NCBI GenBank assembly: GCA_021292165.1
Contig: JAHFWL010000428.1
Location: 1 to 64,000 of the forward strand
Direction: 5' to 3'
From: Shinisaurus crocodilurus
Lineage: Eukaryota; Chordata; Lepidosauria; Squamata; Shinisauridae
DNA length: 64,000 nt
The stretch's first letter is position 1; the number at the start of each line of letters is the position of its first letter. A program made the translations under genes and the position numbers. The notes below the pieces were generated by a model. That model saw nothing but the letters and a program-made list of their open reading frames with translations, was not told the origin of the DNA and searched no databases. Shown here in pieces: positions 23,002-35,360 of the stretch.

Positions 23002-25365
23002 TCTCTCTCTCTCCCACCCCCCTACTCCACCCCACCCTATGCAAAGAGAGTTACAGAGCTCCTGCACTTTTGCTAGATGTGTGAATTCTGGAAGATGCCG
23101 TTTCTCTCACACACACACACCCCGACACATTGAGCAGCAGCCTCAGCGCATCCCTCTTGAGCATTAACGATAAAGGTATAGGGGTCCTCTTTTCCTTGCC
23201 CTGTGGGCACCCTCCTTGATTGCTGCCCCTTTCTTAGCTATGCGTCTCCTAGCAGTGCCCCGGGGATCTCCTCCAATCCTACCCCCACCCCCTCGCCTGG
23301 CTCTCCCCCAGTCATCTCTCCTGCACCAACGATGCGCAAAAACACAGTGACTGGGTACAGGCAACACAACAAGCCATTCTGAAACAAACGTGGCTGATAA
23401 GCCACCACGGCTCATTGTGTGGTGTGGACCCAGTCAGTATAATGGGGCCTTTAGTTACACAGTACTCTTTGAATGTGAACATTTCTTTGGGGTCAGCCAC
23501 AAATGACATGCAAATGCCTGTCACAAAGCCTTGACTTCTTTTTTTCTTTCTTTTCTTTTCTTTTTTTAATGACTTGAGCCCAGGGGTGGCAGGGGGTAAT
23601 TATTTCCTGCTGGGTAATTATTGGAAGGATATATTAAAAATTGGGACATTTCAGGTTGAACACATAGCGTATGTACAAGTGGACACCAAGTCCAGAAGAG
23701 TGGCACCCCCACCTTAAAAATGTTTATATGAGAGGTGCAAAAATCCATGTCCTTAGCAGTCACTGATGCTAGACAAGCAGGCCAAGCACCTGCAAACACA
23801 CACCACCAGGGAGGTATTTGGTCTGATCCAGCCAAGCTCTTATCAGCCGTTTGCTAATTGCTTGCTTCCAACAGTGCTTGGACCTCACCAATAGGCCTTG
23901 CAGATAATATCTTCCCTCGTTAGGAGACTCAGGGCAGAATCCACTGGATGCTTCTCTTGCACAAGCCTTATTGGCAGTGAACTTTAAAGGAGCTGTCCAT
24001 GGTGGTGAACCATATCCCCTAACCCCAAAATAGGTTCAGCCCCATGGATAGCTCTTTTTAAAAGTCAGGCTGCAACCTGGAGTGGATACACAGCTCCACT
24101 GACATTGGCACCAGCAGCCTCTGCTGCCTCTTGCAACTACTTTGACATGGCTTCCATTCACTGCAATGGGTCTTGCGCAGAGGAACTTCATGGTGGATTG
24201 TCCCCTAGGATAGAGGGATCTTTGATCCAGCAGTTCTTGCAATCCAATGCCACGCCACAAAGGGACTTGCAGTCAAGTCTCATTGTGTGTGTGCAGTATG
24301 AGAACAATACTATTTTTCAGTCATTTGGGTCTCTTGCTAGTAGAAGCACGACCTATTGCTTGAATCACAAGTTCCTCAAAGGGTCTTCCGCCTGAGGCAA
24401 GCAGTGTGCACTTCAGCAGGGAAGTCTAGTAGCCCAGCATCCTTACACTCCTAGCCATTCCTGCAGAGAGTTTTGCACCACAAGGTTCGGGGAAACAACT
24501 GAAGATCTGGTACGTTGGAACTATATTGCCAAACACTGTTGACAGGCCAGACAGACAGCCCATGGAGCAAGTAAGAGACTCGCAGTGTGTCCCACAGCGA
24601 CCCCTGGCAGCCCAGAAGCCCAGAAATAACATCCTAGAGTGGGAAACTCTTGAACTAGGCTTAATGGAAGCCTGCCAGATGAATCACAATGGCAATCACA
24701 TACTGGGTGTTACAGGTTTGGGGGCTTTCAATTATAAGCAAGACCTAATCTTAACTTCCAGGCCATGGGGCTAGCTGAAATCGGCCTCTGAATTTGTACG
24801 GAGTTTCCATGACTTCTATGAAATATACTCATGTACAAAGAGGTGGATAGGAAACAAGAGGATAAAAACTCCCATACAAAGGAACTCTGACCTTTCTTCT
24901 CTTTAGAAAAGCTACCTAATTACAGCTCCCCGGTGTGCCACTCTCACAGTCACAATCTTATGCTGAAAGGCTATTGTTAACTTGCAGCTCTTGGCCTAAT
25001 TTACCCTGTTTTGCTGTATATCATATAGATATGCTCTCTCCCCTTCTTTCTCTGCAGCACGCCACATGGGGTTGCCACATCAATATTTTCCAAATAAAAG
25101 GTACATTGTGGGTCTGTGCAGTGCTTGTTCTTTGGAGACTAGGGGTGGGGTGTGGGAGGGTGGGCTTCTGAAATGAGGTATCCCTTAGAGATGTCTAAGT
25201 GGACCATATCAGACAAGAGAGTAACACCCACCTCCTTGCCGTTCTCTCTTTAGTGACACAAAATGGAGCTGAAGATTCTCTAAAAACTGATCTGGACAGA
25301 CTAGGCAGACACCTCCCTTAAGCCTAAACAAGCCTCCATCAAGCACAGCTCTCACCAGAGCTGGT
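23002..25365. other. Gene-free stretch with a partial MITE
   Basis: A fragment of the GGAGGCTGGCGACTC family (GGAGCTGTCCATGGTGGTGA, CCAAAATAGGTTCA) lies at about 23985-24060. T-rich runs occur near 23540. No exon is visible. Confidence 0.5.
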
Positions 25366-25369
25366 ATCA

Positions 25370-25590
25370 ATGAGGTGGCCCATAATTGTGAGCTAATGAG
25401 CCAGGAAGTCCCAAATTCAAAGCCCTCTTCAGCCTTGAGCTTACTAGGTGGCCTTAGGCAAGCGACTAGTCCCTCAGCTTCAAGCCTCTCTCCCTTGCAC
25501 CTGCAAAATGGGGATAATGACAGGTCTACTTTGCTTATGTGAGGTGATCTGAATGCTCAAAAGCATTATAGGAACACTGGCTGTTACTAT
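25370..25590 (+). mobile_element. MIR/CORE-SINE-like element
   Basis: CCTTAGGCAAGCGACTAGT, CTGCAAAATGGGGATAATGA and CAGGTCTACTTTGC follow the order of ancient MIR-type SINEs. The copy is old and divergent. Confidence 0.6.
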
Positions 25591-25959
25591 AATCCAAAGG
25601 GAGAGTTGGGTGGAGAGAGAAACACAACTGTAGAAGTGGGAGGAAAGGAAAGACGTCTACTCCATCATATAGAGACCCCCACAGTTTAAATTGGGGGTCA
25701 GCAACTGGAGACCTCTGGATTAAACCTGATCCTCCAAGGAATACTCTCTGTCTCCAGTTGCCAACCCAGAGAGAAGAGGGGTGTGTGATTGAAATGGGGG
25801 CTGTTGCAACAGGAAACGCCAGGTGTCGTGGCCTTCCGCCCTCCATCCTCTCCTCAAAGTGGTCTTCCAATAAAGCAACTTGGGCAAGCCAAGCAGTTCT
25901 AGAGGACTCACCAAAACAGGTGATGGAGTAGTGATGTTTTGCTACCTATACCTGATTCC

Positions 25960-25961
25960 AT

Positions 25962-25992
<31 letters not shown>

Positions 25993-25995
25993 TTA
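25960..25995. repeat. (TTTA)n microsatellite
   Basis: About nine tandem TTTA units. Confidence 0.9.
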
Positions 25996-26077
25996 AAAAG
26001 AGGCACCTATTATTTTGCACATTTCATTTCTTAGATGCATACATTTCTTGTGATAGATTATCTCTGTGTGAGGCATT

Positions 26078-26261
26078 GGCCGGGTTCACACAATCACGGT
26101 AGCCCACTGTGCTTATTTAAGCCACGATGGGTCATGTTGCATGATGGTGGCCCTTTTGAATATTCATGCCATGGCAGGCAGTCGTCGTGGCTTACCGTGT
26201 CATGTGAACCTGGCAAGGGTGGCTTATGCGAGGACTGTTTTAGGGTTATGTGAACTAGGCC
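26078..26261. mobile_element. MITE with GGCCGGGTTCACACA termini
   Basis: GGCCGGGTTCACACAA pairs with TTATGTGAACTAGGCC. ATT lies on both flanks (26075-26077, 26262-26264), a 3-bp duplication that would fit a PIF/Harbinger-type element. The assignment is tentative. Confidence 0.6.
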
Positions 26262-26264
26262 ATT

Positions 26265-27480
26265 GTCCTGTTTGGGAGCAGAGCCATTGCTCAAAGGTTT
26301 GAGATCTCCCCATTTTAAGACCCGGAGATGGAGACAGACACCCACCTGCCAGCCCTCCATCTAGCCACTCTGATCAAGCCTTTATGAATGGCAGATTCAG
26401 TCGGGCACATCTTGATAGGGGACAGTGCTAGGTAATACCAGGGAAAGCACCGCTCATGAATTAACTTGATTTGCCTTGGTGCCTGTTCCACTGATCTCTA
26501 CATTTTATATTTTTGTTATGGGTTTTTTTGTAAAATGTGCATGTTATGTATGCTTTTTGAGATTGTCAAGACTTCTGCTCGTACAGCGACATGGAAAAAT
26601 CCATTCATGCACTGTTTCTCTGCCCTGGTGACCAGTCCACTGATTTCTGTAATCCAGAATTTAGCCTCAACTGTCATGGGTCATTCTGCGGGAAGAATAT
26701 TTTTGCTTTGGCCATCACCCATTAGATAAAAGGCAAGTCATTGGTAAACTCCTGACCTCTAGATGCCCTGTCAATGAGGGTAACAGATTTGGACAATTCT
26801 GTTAATAATGATCCACTGTTTGTGTCTAATCAGGCTAGGGAAAAGATCTGTGAGAAAAATTATTCTAGGCGAGTGCTCATTTCTGGGATACAAAATGAAA
26901 GGCACATCTCTCTCCATCTCCCCCTAAGGTGGCAACAACTTTCCATCTTATTAGATCAGAGCCTAACAACCCATATTCAATGGGCTTCGCTTCTCCCCGC
27001 CCCTGCCAGTCCATACACTGTCAATTTGGCTTTATGAGGTTGACTGTCAGGGGTTGCTAGAACCAGGAACCCACAGTTCTGAGCACAGCCACCAGGATGA
27101 GCATCTCCTAGGCAGTAAAGAGGAGTACAGGAGTGACTCTGCCCACCTAGGCTGGCCCTTGGATCCCCTCAGGCTATAAAGGCTGAATATTCAGGTTGAG
27201 ATGTTACCTGGGCAATTATAGTCTTTCTTGGCTCTGAGCTTGTTCTCTGTTTCTGATCACCTTGTGTCCGCTCGATGGCTGCCTCGTGCCTACAGTTCAG
27301 CTCTGCCTTCCATTCATTCAGGCAACGCCAGTCTCTTCTGAGAGATCAGACTGTATCCTCATCATATATTTCTCTTCTGTGTTCTTTGCCTTGTGTACAC
27401 TCCCTGTCAGCATTCTGCTTGGCTTGGCTTGGTTTAGAGTTCAAATTAACCATTCACTCAAGCCACTCCTTCTGATCTTC
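26265..27480. other. Gene-free stretch
   Basis: I see no recognised exon. The open frame entering from 27262 lacks familiar sequence until the LINE begins near 27590. Confidence 0.45.
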
Positions 27481-27589
27481 AGCCCCCATATGTGCAACAT
27501 GGGGATAATAATTCTGGCCTACATTACAGGCCTATTGCACTGCTTACAGAGATTATGTGTGTGGAACACTCTGAAAACTCTGAAGTACG

Positions 27590-28812
27590 ACAGTATGAAT
27601 ATATCTGGTCCTAGAAGCATCGCCATGGTTTTACATCTTGTCAAGGGGAAACTTCCCACCGGTGTGGGAATTATATATCGAACAGATGGAAAGCTTTTTA
27701 ATCTCAGCAGGCTGAAAGCAAAAAGTAAGGTAATTACAACCTCCGTTGTGGAACTTCAGTATGCTGATGCTAATGTGGTCTCCGCACATTCAGAGGATGA
27801 TCTCCAAACTATCCTAAATGCTTTTGCAGAAGCATACGAAAAACTTGGTCTCTCACTTAACATCAAAAAAACCAAAGTGCTTCATCAGCAAGTGCAAGCC
27901 AATCCTTTGGTGATGCCATCTATCCAGCTTGGAGGGACAATACTGGAAAATGTTGATCATTTTCTCTATCTTGGCAGCTATCTTTCTGTTACAGCTAACA
28001 TCGACAGTGAAATCCAGCATCGTCTGAGCTCCGCAAGTGCCACATTTTCTCGAATGAAACATAGAGTGTTCGAGGATCGGGATATTTGTAAGAAGACCAA
28101 AACACTGGTTTATGAAGCCATTGTATTACCAACTTTATTGTATGCCTGCGAAACATGGACTATCTATAAACGTCACTTCCACCTCCTTGAAAGGTTTCAT
28201 CAACGTTGCCTCCGGAAAATCCTGCAAATTACTTGGGAAGATAGGCGAACAAATGTCAGTGTACTGGAAGAAGCAAAGACTACTAGCATTGAAAAAATGA
28301 TCCTTCAACGCCAACTTCAGTGGACCGGTCATGTTGTTCGAATGCCTGACTGCCGTCTCCCAAAGCAGTTACTTTACTCCCAACTCAAGGATGGAAAGCG
28401 GAATATCGGTGGTCAATATAAGAGGTTTAAAGATGTTCATAAGGCTAATCTAAAAAAATGCAATATAAACATCGAAAACTGGGAAGCTCTGGCCCATGAA
28501 CGATCTAAATGGAGGTTGGCCTTTCACAAAGGTTCCATGGACTTTGAAGAAGCCCGAGTGCAAGGTGAAAGGGAGAAACGTGCTAAGCGAAAAGCACGTC
28601 AAACGAATCCTTCACAGGACTATCTTCCATCTGGTAACCTGTGTCCTCACTGTGGGAAGCTGTGTGGATCTAGAATTGGCCTCCACAGTCACTTACAGAC
28701 CCATCGCTAGAGTCTACACAATCTTCTTTAGAATTTCCTCCTTTTATCCCGGAAGACAATCTTACTCGGTCACGAGTGATCGCCTGATGATGATGATGAT
28801 GATGATGATGAC
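27590..28812 (+). pseudogene. 5'-truncated LINE with reverse transcriptase and a C-terminal zinc-finger-like motif
   Basis: An open frame ending at 28710 carries the C-terminal half of a non-LTR retrotransposon protein. In order it shows YRTDGKLFNLSRL, the RT core LQYADANVV..HSEDDL (27754-27800), NIKKTKVLHQ, YLGSYLSV, LYACETW, FHQRCLRKIL, LQWTGHVVRMPD and KRFKDVHKANLKK. The C-terminal Cys/His cluster CPHC..H..H is at about 28645-28705. The RT signature YADD reads YADA (27760-27771): the second catalytic aspartate codon GAT is now GCT, so this copy could not reverse-transcribe. The 5' endonuclease part is missing. The upstream part of the frame is flanking DNA, including a MIR-like scrap at 27480-27530. 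The 3' end carries a (GAT)n tail (28784-28810). I do not assign the LINE clade. The uninterrupted frame suggests a fairly young copy, but I see no evidence of a host gene. Confidence 0.85.
28784..28810. repeat. (GAT)n tail of the LINE
   Basis: TGATGATGATG follows CGAGTGATCGCC. The second copy of this LINE ends the same way at 42240, so the run is the element's own 3' tail. Confidence 0.85.
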
Positions 28813-28984
28813 CATGTCTTAAACCTACGAGTGTGTTGGCCCCAATTCATCCAGAGCCAATAAGATTCCATCATATATGGTGAACGTTCATTTGAGTGGT
28901 TCTTAATCGAGATGCTGCACGCAAGGCAGCAGGACGCATTGGAAGGTGCAAGGGAGGGGGGATGGGATAACAACTACACAGGAT

Positions 28985-29595
28985 TTCAATACCTGGAAAA
29001 GAAATATTCATTCATTCATTTGATTTGGACCCCACCTTTCTACCCAAAAATGGCACTCAAGGCAGCTTACAGGCTTAATTATAATTGATTAAAACAATAA
29101 AACACATTACGATACAATAAAAAACATCATTACAGAATAAAAATGAAAAAAACAGCACCAAACCGAACAGACCCATTCACATGCCAAAGGTCTGCTTGAA
29201 TGAAGCGGTCTTTGCCTGCCAGCAGAAGGACAGTAGAAAGGAAATGAACCGCGCCTCCCTCAGCAGGGAGTTCGACAACCGCAGCCTGGGAGCTGCCACC
29301 AAGATGGGCCCTCTCCCACGTCACTGCCAAATGTGCCTCTGAAGGCAGTGGTCTCAAAATAAGGGCCTCTCTCAAAGATCTTAAAACCTGGGCAGGCTCA
29401 TATGGGAGAAGGCGGTCTTCCGGGGAGTCTGGTCCCAAGCCGTAGATGAGGGGGAGGGGTGAAAGGTGACAGGCACCATCAATTCGTAGTTTTAATTGAT
29501 TCCCCTCGAGGGGCCCATAGCCTCCTCCGCACATCCAGCCGTTGTTGTTATTATTAAATGCTGTCTGGAAGGCTGCCAAGAGGAATTGGCCGCAA
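28985..29595 (-). mobile_element. L2/CR1-type LINE 3'UTR fragment (inverted)
   Basis: ATTTGATTTGGACCCCACC, AAGGCAGCTTACAGGC and GGCAGGAGG-type phrases match the 3' region of the L2 elements at 47030 and 52530 (GGGAGAAGGCGGTC, GGTCCCAAGCCG). It was read as open frames by chance. Confidence 0.7.
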
Positions 29596-29599
29596 TGAT

Positions 29600-30237
29600 C
29601 TAATGCCAATGCATCAGGCTTCTGAAAATGGATCTACCCTGAGGAGGGTATGATTTGGGTAGAGATAATCAGAAAGATCCTACATCTGTGTTTCATTAGG
29701 GCTTGAACAAATGATATTTTTTTTTTAAGTAATGAGACCTACTTCGTTTCTACTGCTTCCAGGGACAGAGGTCAACTTTGACACTTTTTCTTTTTCTTTT
29801 TAAAAGGCTACATGAGTACATGAGCCGGAACAGGAGGGAAGTGGGAAGTGTTCAGCCTGGAAAGTATAAAAATAAAAACAACAGACTTTAAAAATAATAG
29901 CCAGATGTGTACAGGCATGACTTGTGGGGGGGGGGTGACTATATTTTTTGTCATCAGAGATGTCACAGCCACTAACCGAGGGGTGCCCAGTCTTTTTGGG
30001 CCCGTGAACACATGGCTCCCAGCGTGGGCATGGACAGTCACAAAACACTCGTTTTCTGGGAAACTGGTGAGACTAAAAAAAAAAAAAGTAATTTGCCCAA
30101 GAATCTAAGTACAAGGCAGAGGTGGGGTCTCAACTCCAAAACCAAAGCCACTCTTCTAAACCCTGATAAACATTATGCTGGAAGGCAGCATTTCACTTTG
30201 CAGCATGCCAGCCTCCCAGCAATGATTATGATGATGA

Positions 30238-30274
<37 letters not shown>

Positions 30275-31340
30275 ATTATTTGTTAAGAGAGGGGGGGAAC
30301 CCTAAACTGCCATTTGTGAGTACTGTTCCCTCCTCCAGCAAAGACATCATTTGGGGCTGGAAAGAGTTGGTATTTGCAAAAGTTGTAGCTAGCACTGGCA
30401 TTTTCCTGATTCCTTGATATAGTGCTATTACTCTGACTTTATGAACAAACAGAATGGACACCTGCAGGAAAGTAGTCACATGTCTGTGCTCCAGCTCTGT
30501 GCTTGTTAGCAACTGGATTCATTGCCGTTTGGTTAGTGAAAATAATTTCCATCTCTTTAATGTGGTTCAAATAAGACTCACCGAAGGCAGATAGACCTGA
30601 ACAAGGAAGAGGAATAATTTCACCCTGTAGGCCTCAGAGCAGTACGCTGTGCGAGTCTTTTCTAAACAGGGATAAATTCCTTTGCAATTCCTCGCAGAGA
30701 ACAATTCCCATCCAGTCAGAGAAAGACCGTGAGTAAAAAAAAAAAAAAAATGCACTGAATAATTCTCAGTAATGAATAAATGCAACGAAGTGCTGATTTG
30801 CTCACGGGGATTCCTGGAGCGGAAAAAGAGGCTAAATTCATCCAATACATTATTCATCAAGACTCTTTTGTATCGTGTGCCTCGTCCCTTTTCTCTATCT
30901 TTCTCTCTTGTGCACTATATCAAGTCATTCACACCACAGCAGCCCACTGTGGTCTGGTAGAGCAGAGCAGTACAGTAGCTGTATCTCCAAATAAGATTTA
31001 TTTATTCCCTTGCTCCTGTCCTACTCAAGATGGCTGAGCTAAAATGGTAACACATTTTTTCCAAAAAGTTTCATTGGCAGTAAAAACAAAAACAAAAAAA
31101 ACAGCCCCCTTTCAGTGTTTTTTTTTGTTCAGGGGGAGCCACAGAGTAGAAGCATTCACCTCTTTAGGGCAGGAAGCATTGGCCTCACTCTGAATTGACT
31201 TTATCCGTGAAAATGTTCATAAGCAAACATTTGGTGATGCCTTACAAAAGTTCAAATATATCTCCGTTGGCATCAGGAATTAGGGGAAAGTATTTAATAT
31301 TAATGAGTGGGTAAGAGCTTTCCAAATATGGGGGAAATTG
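29600..31340. other. Gene-free stretch with simple repeats
   Basis: A (TTG)n run lies at 30237-30272. The fragment GTCATTCACACCACAGCAGC at 30925 resembles one MITE end. No exon is visible. Confidence 0.5.
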
Positions 31341-31342
31341 GG

Positions 31343-33396
31343 TGGATCAATTTATTTATTTATTTATATTTTTTAATGTTCTTACTTTATTTAAATATAT
31401 TTTTTATTTAAATTTTTTCCGAACAATATATAAAATACAAATACATAACATACATAAAAAGAAAAGAAAAAAAAATTAATAACATATAAACTACAAAATA
31501 CATAAACATCCAAATTATACTACAAATAACCAAAAACTTAAACAAACAACTACCTATACAAATACAAAAAAAAAGAAAAAACACATATTCTAAACCCCCA
31601 CCCACACATATAATGTTTCCCCCCCTATAGCCGGGACCCATTTATCCCGCTCATGGCCTGCCACACCGTCAAGGGGGGGGGGCGAAAGGATCCACCACCT
31701 GCTCATGGCAGCAGCTGTTCTTCTCCTCCCGATTAAACATTGATCATATTATTAAACCTATTAATCCTGCACCTATTATATCCTGGTTACCTAATATTAT
31801 ATCCCAATAAGGAAAGAGAGAAAAATAGAGTTGAGAAAATTTTATAAGTATTAATATCAAAAATATTAATATTATATCCCAATAAGGAAAGAGAGAAAAA
31901 TAGTTGAGAAAAATTTGTAATTATTAATAACAAAAATATTAATATTAACAAATAAAACTTAAATCATAATTCTTTTTTTTTTTTAATATTACACTTCTAC
32001 CACACCAATCGACTTTCTTTCTATCTTTGCTTCCATCCGAACACATAATCCTTAGCGCAGCTCACCACCAACTGCTCCTTGCTCTGCCTGTGGTCCATCT
32101 CCATCTCCATCTTCTTCCAAAAGTCCCTTTTCACGCAGTAGCTCCATTCCTTGACTCCAAGATGTAATCCTATGCTTTTTCCCATCAAACATAAAAGTTA
32201 AATATACTGGGTACCCCCAGCTATATGAAATTCCCTTCTTCATCAGAACAGTAGTGCAAGGTCTCACGCTACGCCTCCAATTAATTGTTTGTGAACATAA
32301 ATCATTGTAAATTTGCACGGGAGCTCCTTGATACATCAGCTGATCAGATTTCTGCCTAATTGCTTTCATAAATAATTCCTTTTTATAATAGTTGGCAAAA
32401 CTCATAACTACATCTCTGGGAGTTATTCCTCCCCTTTTGAAAGCCACTCTGTAAACACGCACAATATCTTCTTGCTTCCATTGAAATTCAGGGGCCAATA
32501 ATTTTAGCCAGTCCAAAATCATATCTCTCAAATTCCTGCCACCTTCCCTGCCACCTTCTGGAAATCCTCGAAGTCGGGCGTTGGACCTCCGCTCTCTGTC
32601 CTGAAGGTCAATAATTCTCCGCTCCAATTGATCAAATCTTAAATCCTGCTCCTGAATTTTTTCAATATTATCTTTCACTCCTTTTCCACCACTATAACTC
32701 TGTCTTTCATAACTTTCATATCAGCAGTGATTCCCAAGACTGATTTTTGTATTTTTGAAGCTCAGTTCGAACCTCTGACACAATCTGCTCTTTGTTTTGA
32801 TTCAACTCAGCTTTTATCATCACTTGAAAACGTGCCATCAATTCATCAAGATTCATTTCTTTTTGTTTTAATTTCACCACGGGAGAAGTACTGCCTTCCT
32901 CAGATTGCCTTGCAGTTGATTGGTCATTATTGCTGTCCATTCCAGCCGACATCTTCCTATTTCCGGGTGATGACTCAGCACTTAAAGTTTCACTTTGAGA
33001 AAGTTTATCAAATCCCTTAATCTCACCCTCCGGATAATTAGTAACCAATCCGTTTGTCCGTTCTTTTTCTATCTCCGTTCTCTGCAGCCGGGTAACACTA
33101 ACATCCGAAGCGTGAGTTCTCTTAGAACGAACCCACACAGGCTCAGCTTTCTTTTTATCCCGGCCTCTCGGCATTTAGCACTTGATGGCCGTTATAAAGC
33201 AATAAAAAAGTTATAAATCCTGTTCTTTCTTAGAGAGCAGACGCTTAACTCTTCCCATCCAGGTAATCAATCGTTCCTACTCACATTTCTTCATTTGCAA
33301 GGAATAATACTGCTTTTAAGTTTTTCTTCATCGGGAGCAACCCGAAACAGCTACCAGCCCGTCCAGCCGGAGGCTCCTCCCCCCTGGATCAATTTA
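31343..33396 (-). mobile_element. ORF1-only L1 retrotransposon (HAL1-like), complete with target duplications
   Basis: Flanking copies of TGGATCAATTTA (31343-31354 and 33385-33396) bound a 2030-bp insertion. On the minus strand it begins GGGGGGAGGAGCC, the typical start of full-length L1 elements. It continues through a 5'UTR, ORF1 (33174 down to 32052) and an AT-rich 3'UTR, and ends in an AATAAA-containing A/T tail. No ORF2 endonuclease or reverse transcriptase sequence lies anywhere inside. The 3'UTR includes a G-rich tract (about 31671-31682) and a tandem copy of TCCCAATAAGGAAAGAGAG (31802-31822 and 31876-31896). This is the architecture of a HAL1 (half-L1), which borrows ORF2 from a full L1. 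An internally deleted single L1 would look the same. Confidence 0.85.
32052..33174 (-). pseudogene. L1 ORF1p-like (RNA-binding) protein, frameshifted
   Basis: L1 ORF1p is a coiled-coil, RNA-binding chaperone needed for retrotransposition. The first segment, 33174-32716 (152 codons), starts MPRGRDKKK, is rich in charged residues and has a heptad-like stretch (LDELMARFQVMIKAELNQNK). The second, 32678-32052, has the RRM-type core RERRSNARLRGFPE, then DIVRVYRV, PRDVVMSFANYYKKEL and IYNDLCSQTINWRR, and a highly acidic end (EEDGDGDG). The two segments lie in different frames; stops and small indels between 32670 and 32720 break the gene. It is now a pseudogene. There is no ORF2 partner downstream. 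Confidence 0.87.
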
Positions 33397-33485
33397 ATGA
33401 TCTGGTAATAAATGGGAAGATACTGAGGAGACATGATATCATCCAGCTGTGCCACAGCACTAGCACTAATGACATTGTGCTAGAG

Positions 33486-33620
33486 CAGTGTTCTCCAACC
33501 TTGGGTCCCCAGATGTTTTTGGCCTACAACTCCCAGCATGCCCCAGTCAGCTACGCTGGCTGGGGCATGCTGGGAGTTGTAGGCCAAAAACATCTGGGGA
33601 CCCAAGGTTGGAGAACACTG
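33486..33620. mobile_element. hAT hairpin MITE, copy 3
   Basis: This 135-bp palindrome has an exact 8-bp duplication TGCTAGAG (33478-33485, 33621-33628). The arms are almost identical, implying recent activity. Confidence 0.93.
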
Positions 33621-33629
33621 TGCTAGAGT

Positions 33630-35247
33630 CAATCAACACTTGCGCACCATAACTGGCACTTGCAAGGGCAATGGAAAAGGGCAGCAATTTGCTACCGAAT
33701 TTCAGCACCACCAAAATTGGATACTACCACAAGGGGCTCCTGGCAAAAATTTCAATAGGCTATGTAATCTAGGCATAAAATGGTATAACTCTAAGGAGTG
33801 CTGGGAAAGAGATTTAGGCATGATCATGTCGGAACAAGATTGGTTAAATATTTTTATTTCCATCAAGTTATATTTGTTAAGCCTCTCATTTAGGGAAATA
33901 CAATACAAACGGCTTTTTGGTTGGTATTTGAAACCCCCATGAGTCAATAGGAATTTTGCAGTTACAAGATTTAAGTACAGGAAATGCGGGGCCCATCAGG
34001 CAGATCTCCCCTGCATGAGGTGGAATGGTGAATTCACTCAGAATTATTAAAAATGCAATTTCACAAATTGTATGATTAATTTTAGTATTAGATTGCTTAT
34101 TAGTGTCCTTTATTATAATTCAGGTTAATATTCCAAATGTCCAAAAATGAGTGATAATGAATGTATTAATTTTGGCTAAATGTGTCTGCACAAGACACTG
34201 GAAACACCCTCAAATTCCATTGGTTCAGCAGTGGTTATGGAAATGTTTCTATATTGCAGAAATTGATAAGTTAATGGAGCATATTCACAGACAAATGGGC
34301 CACAAACTGCTTACATGACAGATAAATGGGATGGCTTTCTCATGTATTAGAATCTACATAGTCAACATGTACAGTTTGACAGAGGTTGATTGATGGTTTA
34401 TAACTGGAATAAAACATCATAGAATCTATCTTTTTGTGTAAATCATAACTTAGGGGAAATGTTGTTACATATTTATATTGATATGTGTATTTCACAATAT
34501 TTATGTTGCACTTCCAGTAAAAAAGAAGAAGTAAGAAACAATCTTCCAAAAGCCACCAGACTCCTTTGTCTCTCCACCTGCCTTTGTTTTGAGACCCATG
34601 CAGGCCGAATGTAGTATTAAAATGTTGCGTTACTGAAGAACTGGCGCTAAATGTGCCGCTTCACAAGGGGATGCACGCCTGTTGTCCGCACAAACACACA
34701 CGCACACCAGTATTGGCGGCATTGAACGATTCCCCGAGAGGCCCCTGTTCAGATGGGATTGGAGCGTCTGCCTTCTTGAAGATTCACACTTACACATTTG
34801 TAGTGCTGCTTGTTTATGTGCCCTCTCCACGGCAAACACCTGCCCTGTTTCACAACCCTTCCTCGCATTGCTCACACTTGACATATTTTCTTATGCTTCG
34901 TGTATGAATTATAAATGCATGCAACTTGCAAACAGGCCGTTCCCTGCCTGTTGACAAAACACTTCTCGGCTTATCCGACCTGCAGAATGAACTGTGTTAA
35001 GAAACACTAATAACATCCACTCATTTCCACGTTTGCATCATCAGTAGCAGTGTGGCTAGCCATGCGCCTCAGAGCAAATTCCAGGACAAATCTGCTCAGC
35101 TTTTGGAGCGGCATAGATAACCAAATACTCCTCTCGATCTCTGCTTCTAGGTTCTTCATGAATACAAATGCAAACTCTAGGACACCTAATACTGCATTTT
35201 AAAATATTAAAGTGGCCAGGCCACTGTGGATGGATTTGGAACATAGA
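33630..35247. other. Gene-free stretch, mostly unique and AT-rich
   Basis: I see no recognised repeat or exon in 33650-35240. Confidence 0.45.
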
Positions 35248-35255
35248 CTCTCAAG

Positions 35256-35352
35256 CACTGTTCTGCAACCTTGGGTCCCCAGATGTTTTTGGCCTACAAC
35301 TTCCAGCATGCCCCTGCCAGAACATCTGGGGACCCAAGGTTGCAGAACACTG
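35256..35352. mobile_element. hAT hairpin MITE, copy 4 (shortened)
   Basis: This 97-bp copy has CACTGTTCTGCAACC ends and an exact duplication CTCTCAAG (35248-35255, 35353-35360). The loop is shortened relative to the 135-bp copies. Confidence 0.9.
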
Positions 35353-35360
35353 CTCTCAAG

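Noticed and set aside
27262..28710. 482-codon open frame as a host protein-coding gene
   Set aside because: Its recognisable part is a LINE reverse transcriptase tail with a mutated YADD box and a LINE-type (GAT)n 3' end, and a second deleted copy exists at 41942. The first 100 codons are flanking DNA.
29130..29609. 159-codon minus-strand frame as a gene
   Set aside because: It overlaps an L2-like 3'UTR fragment shared with two other loci in the window.
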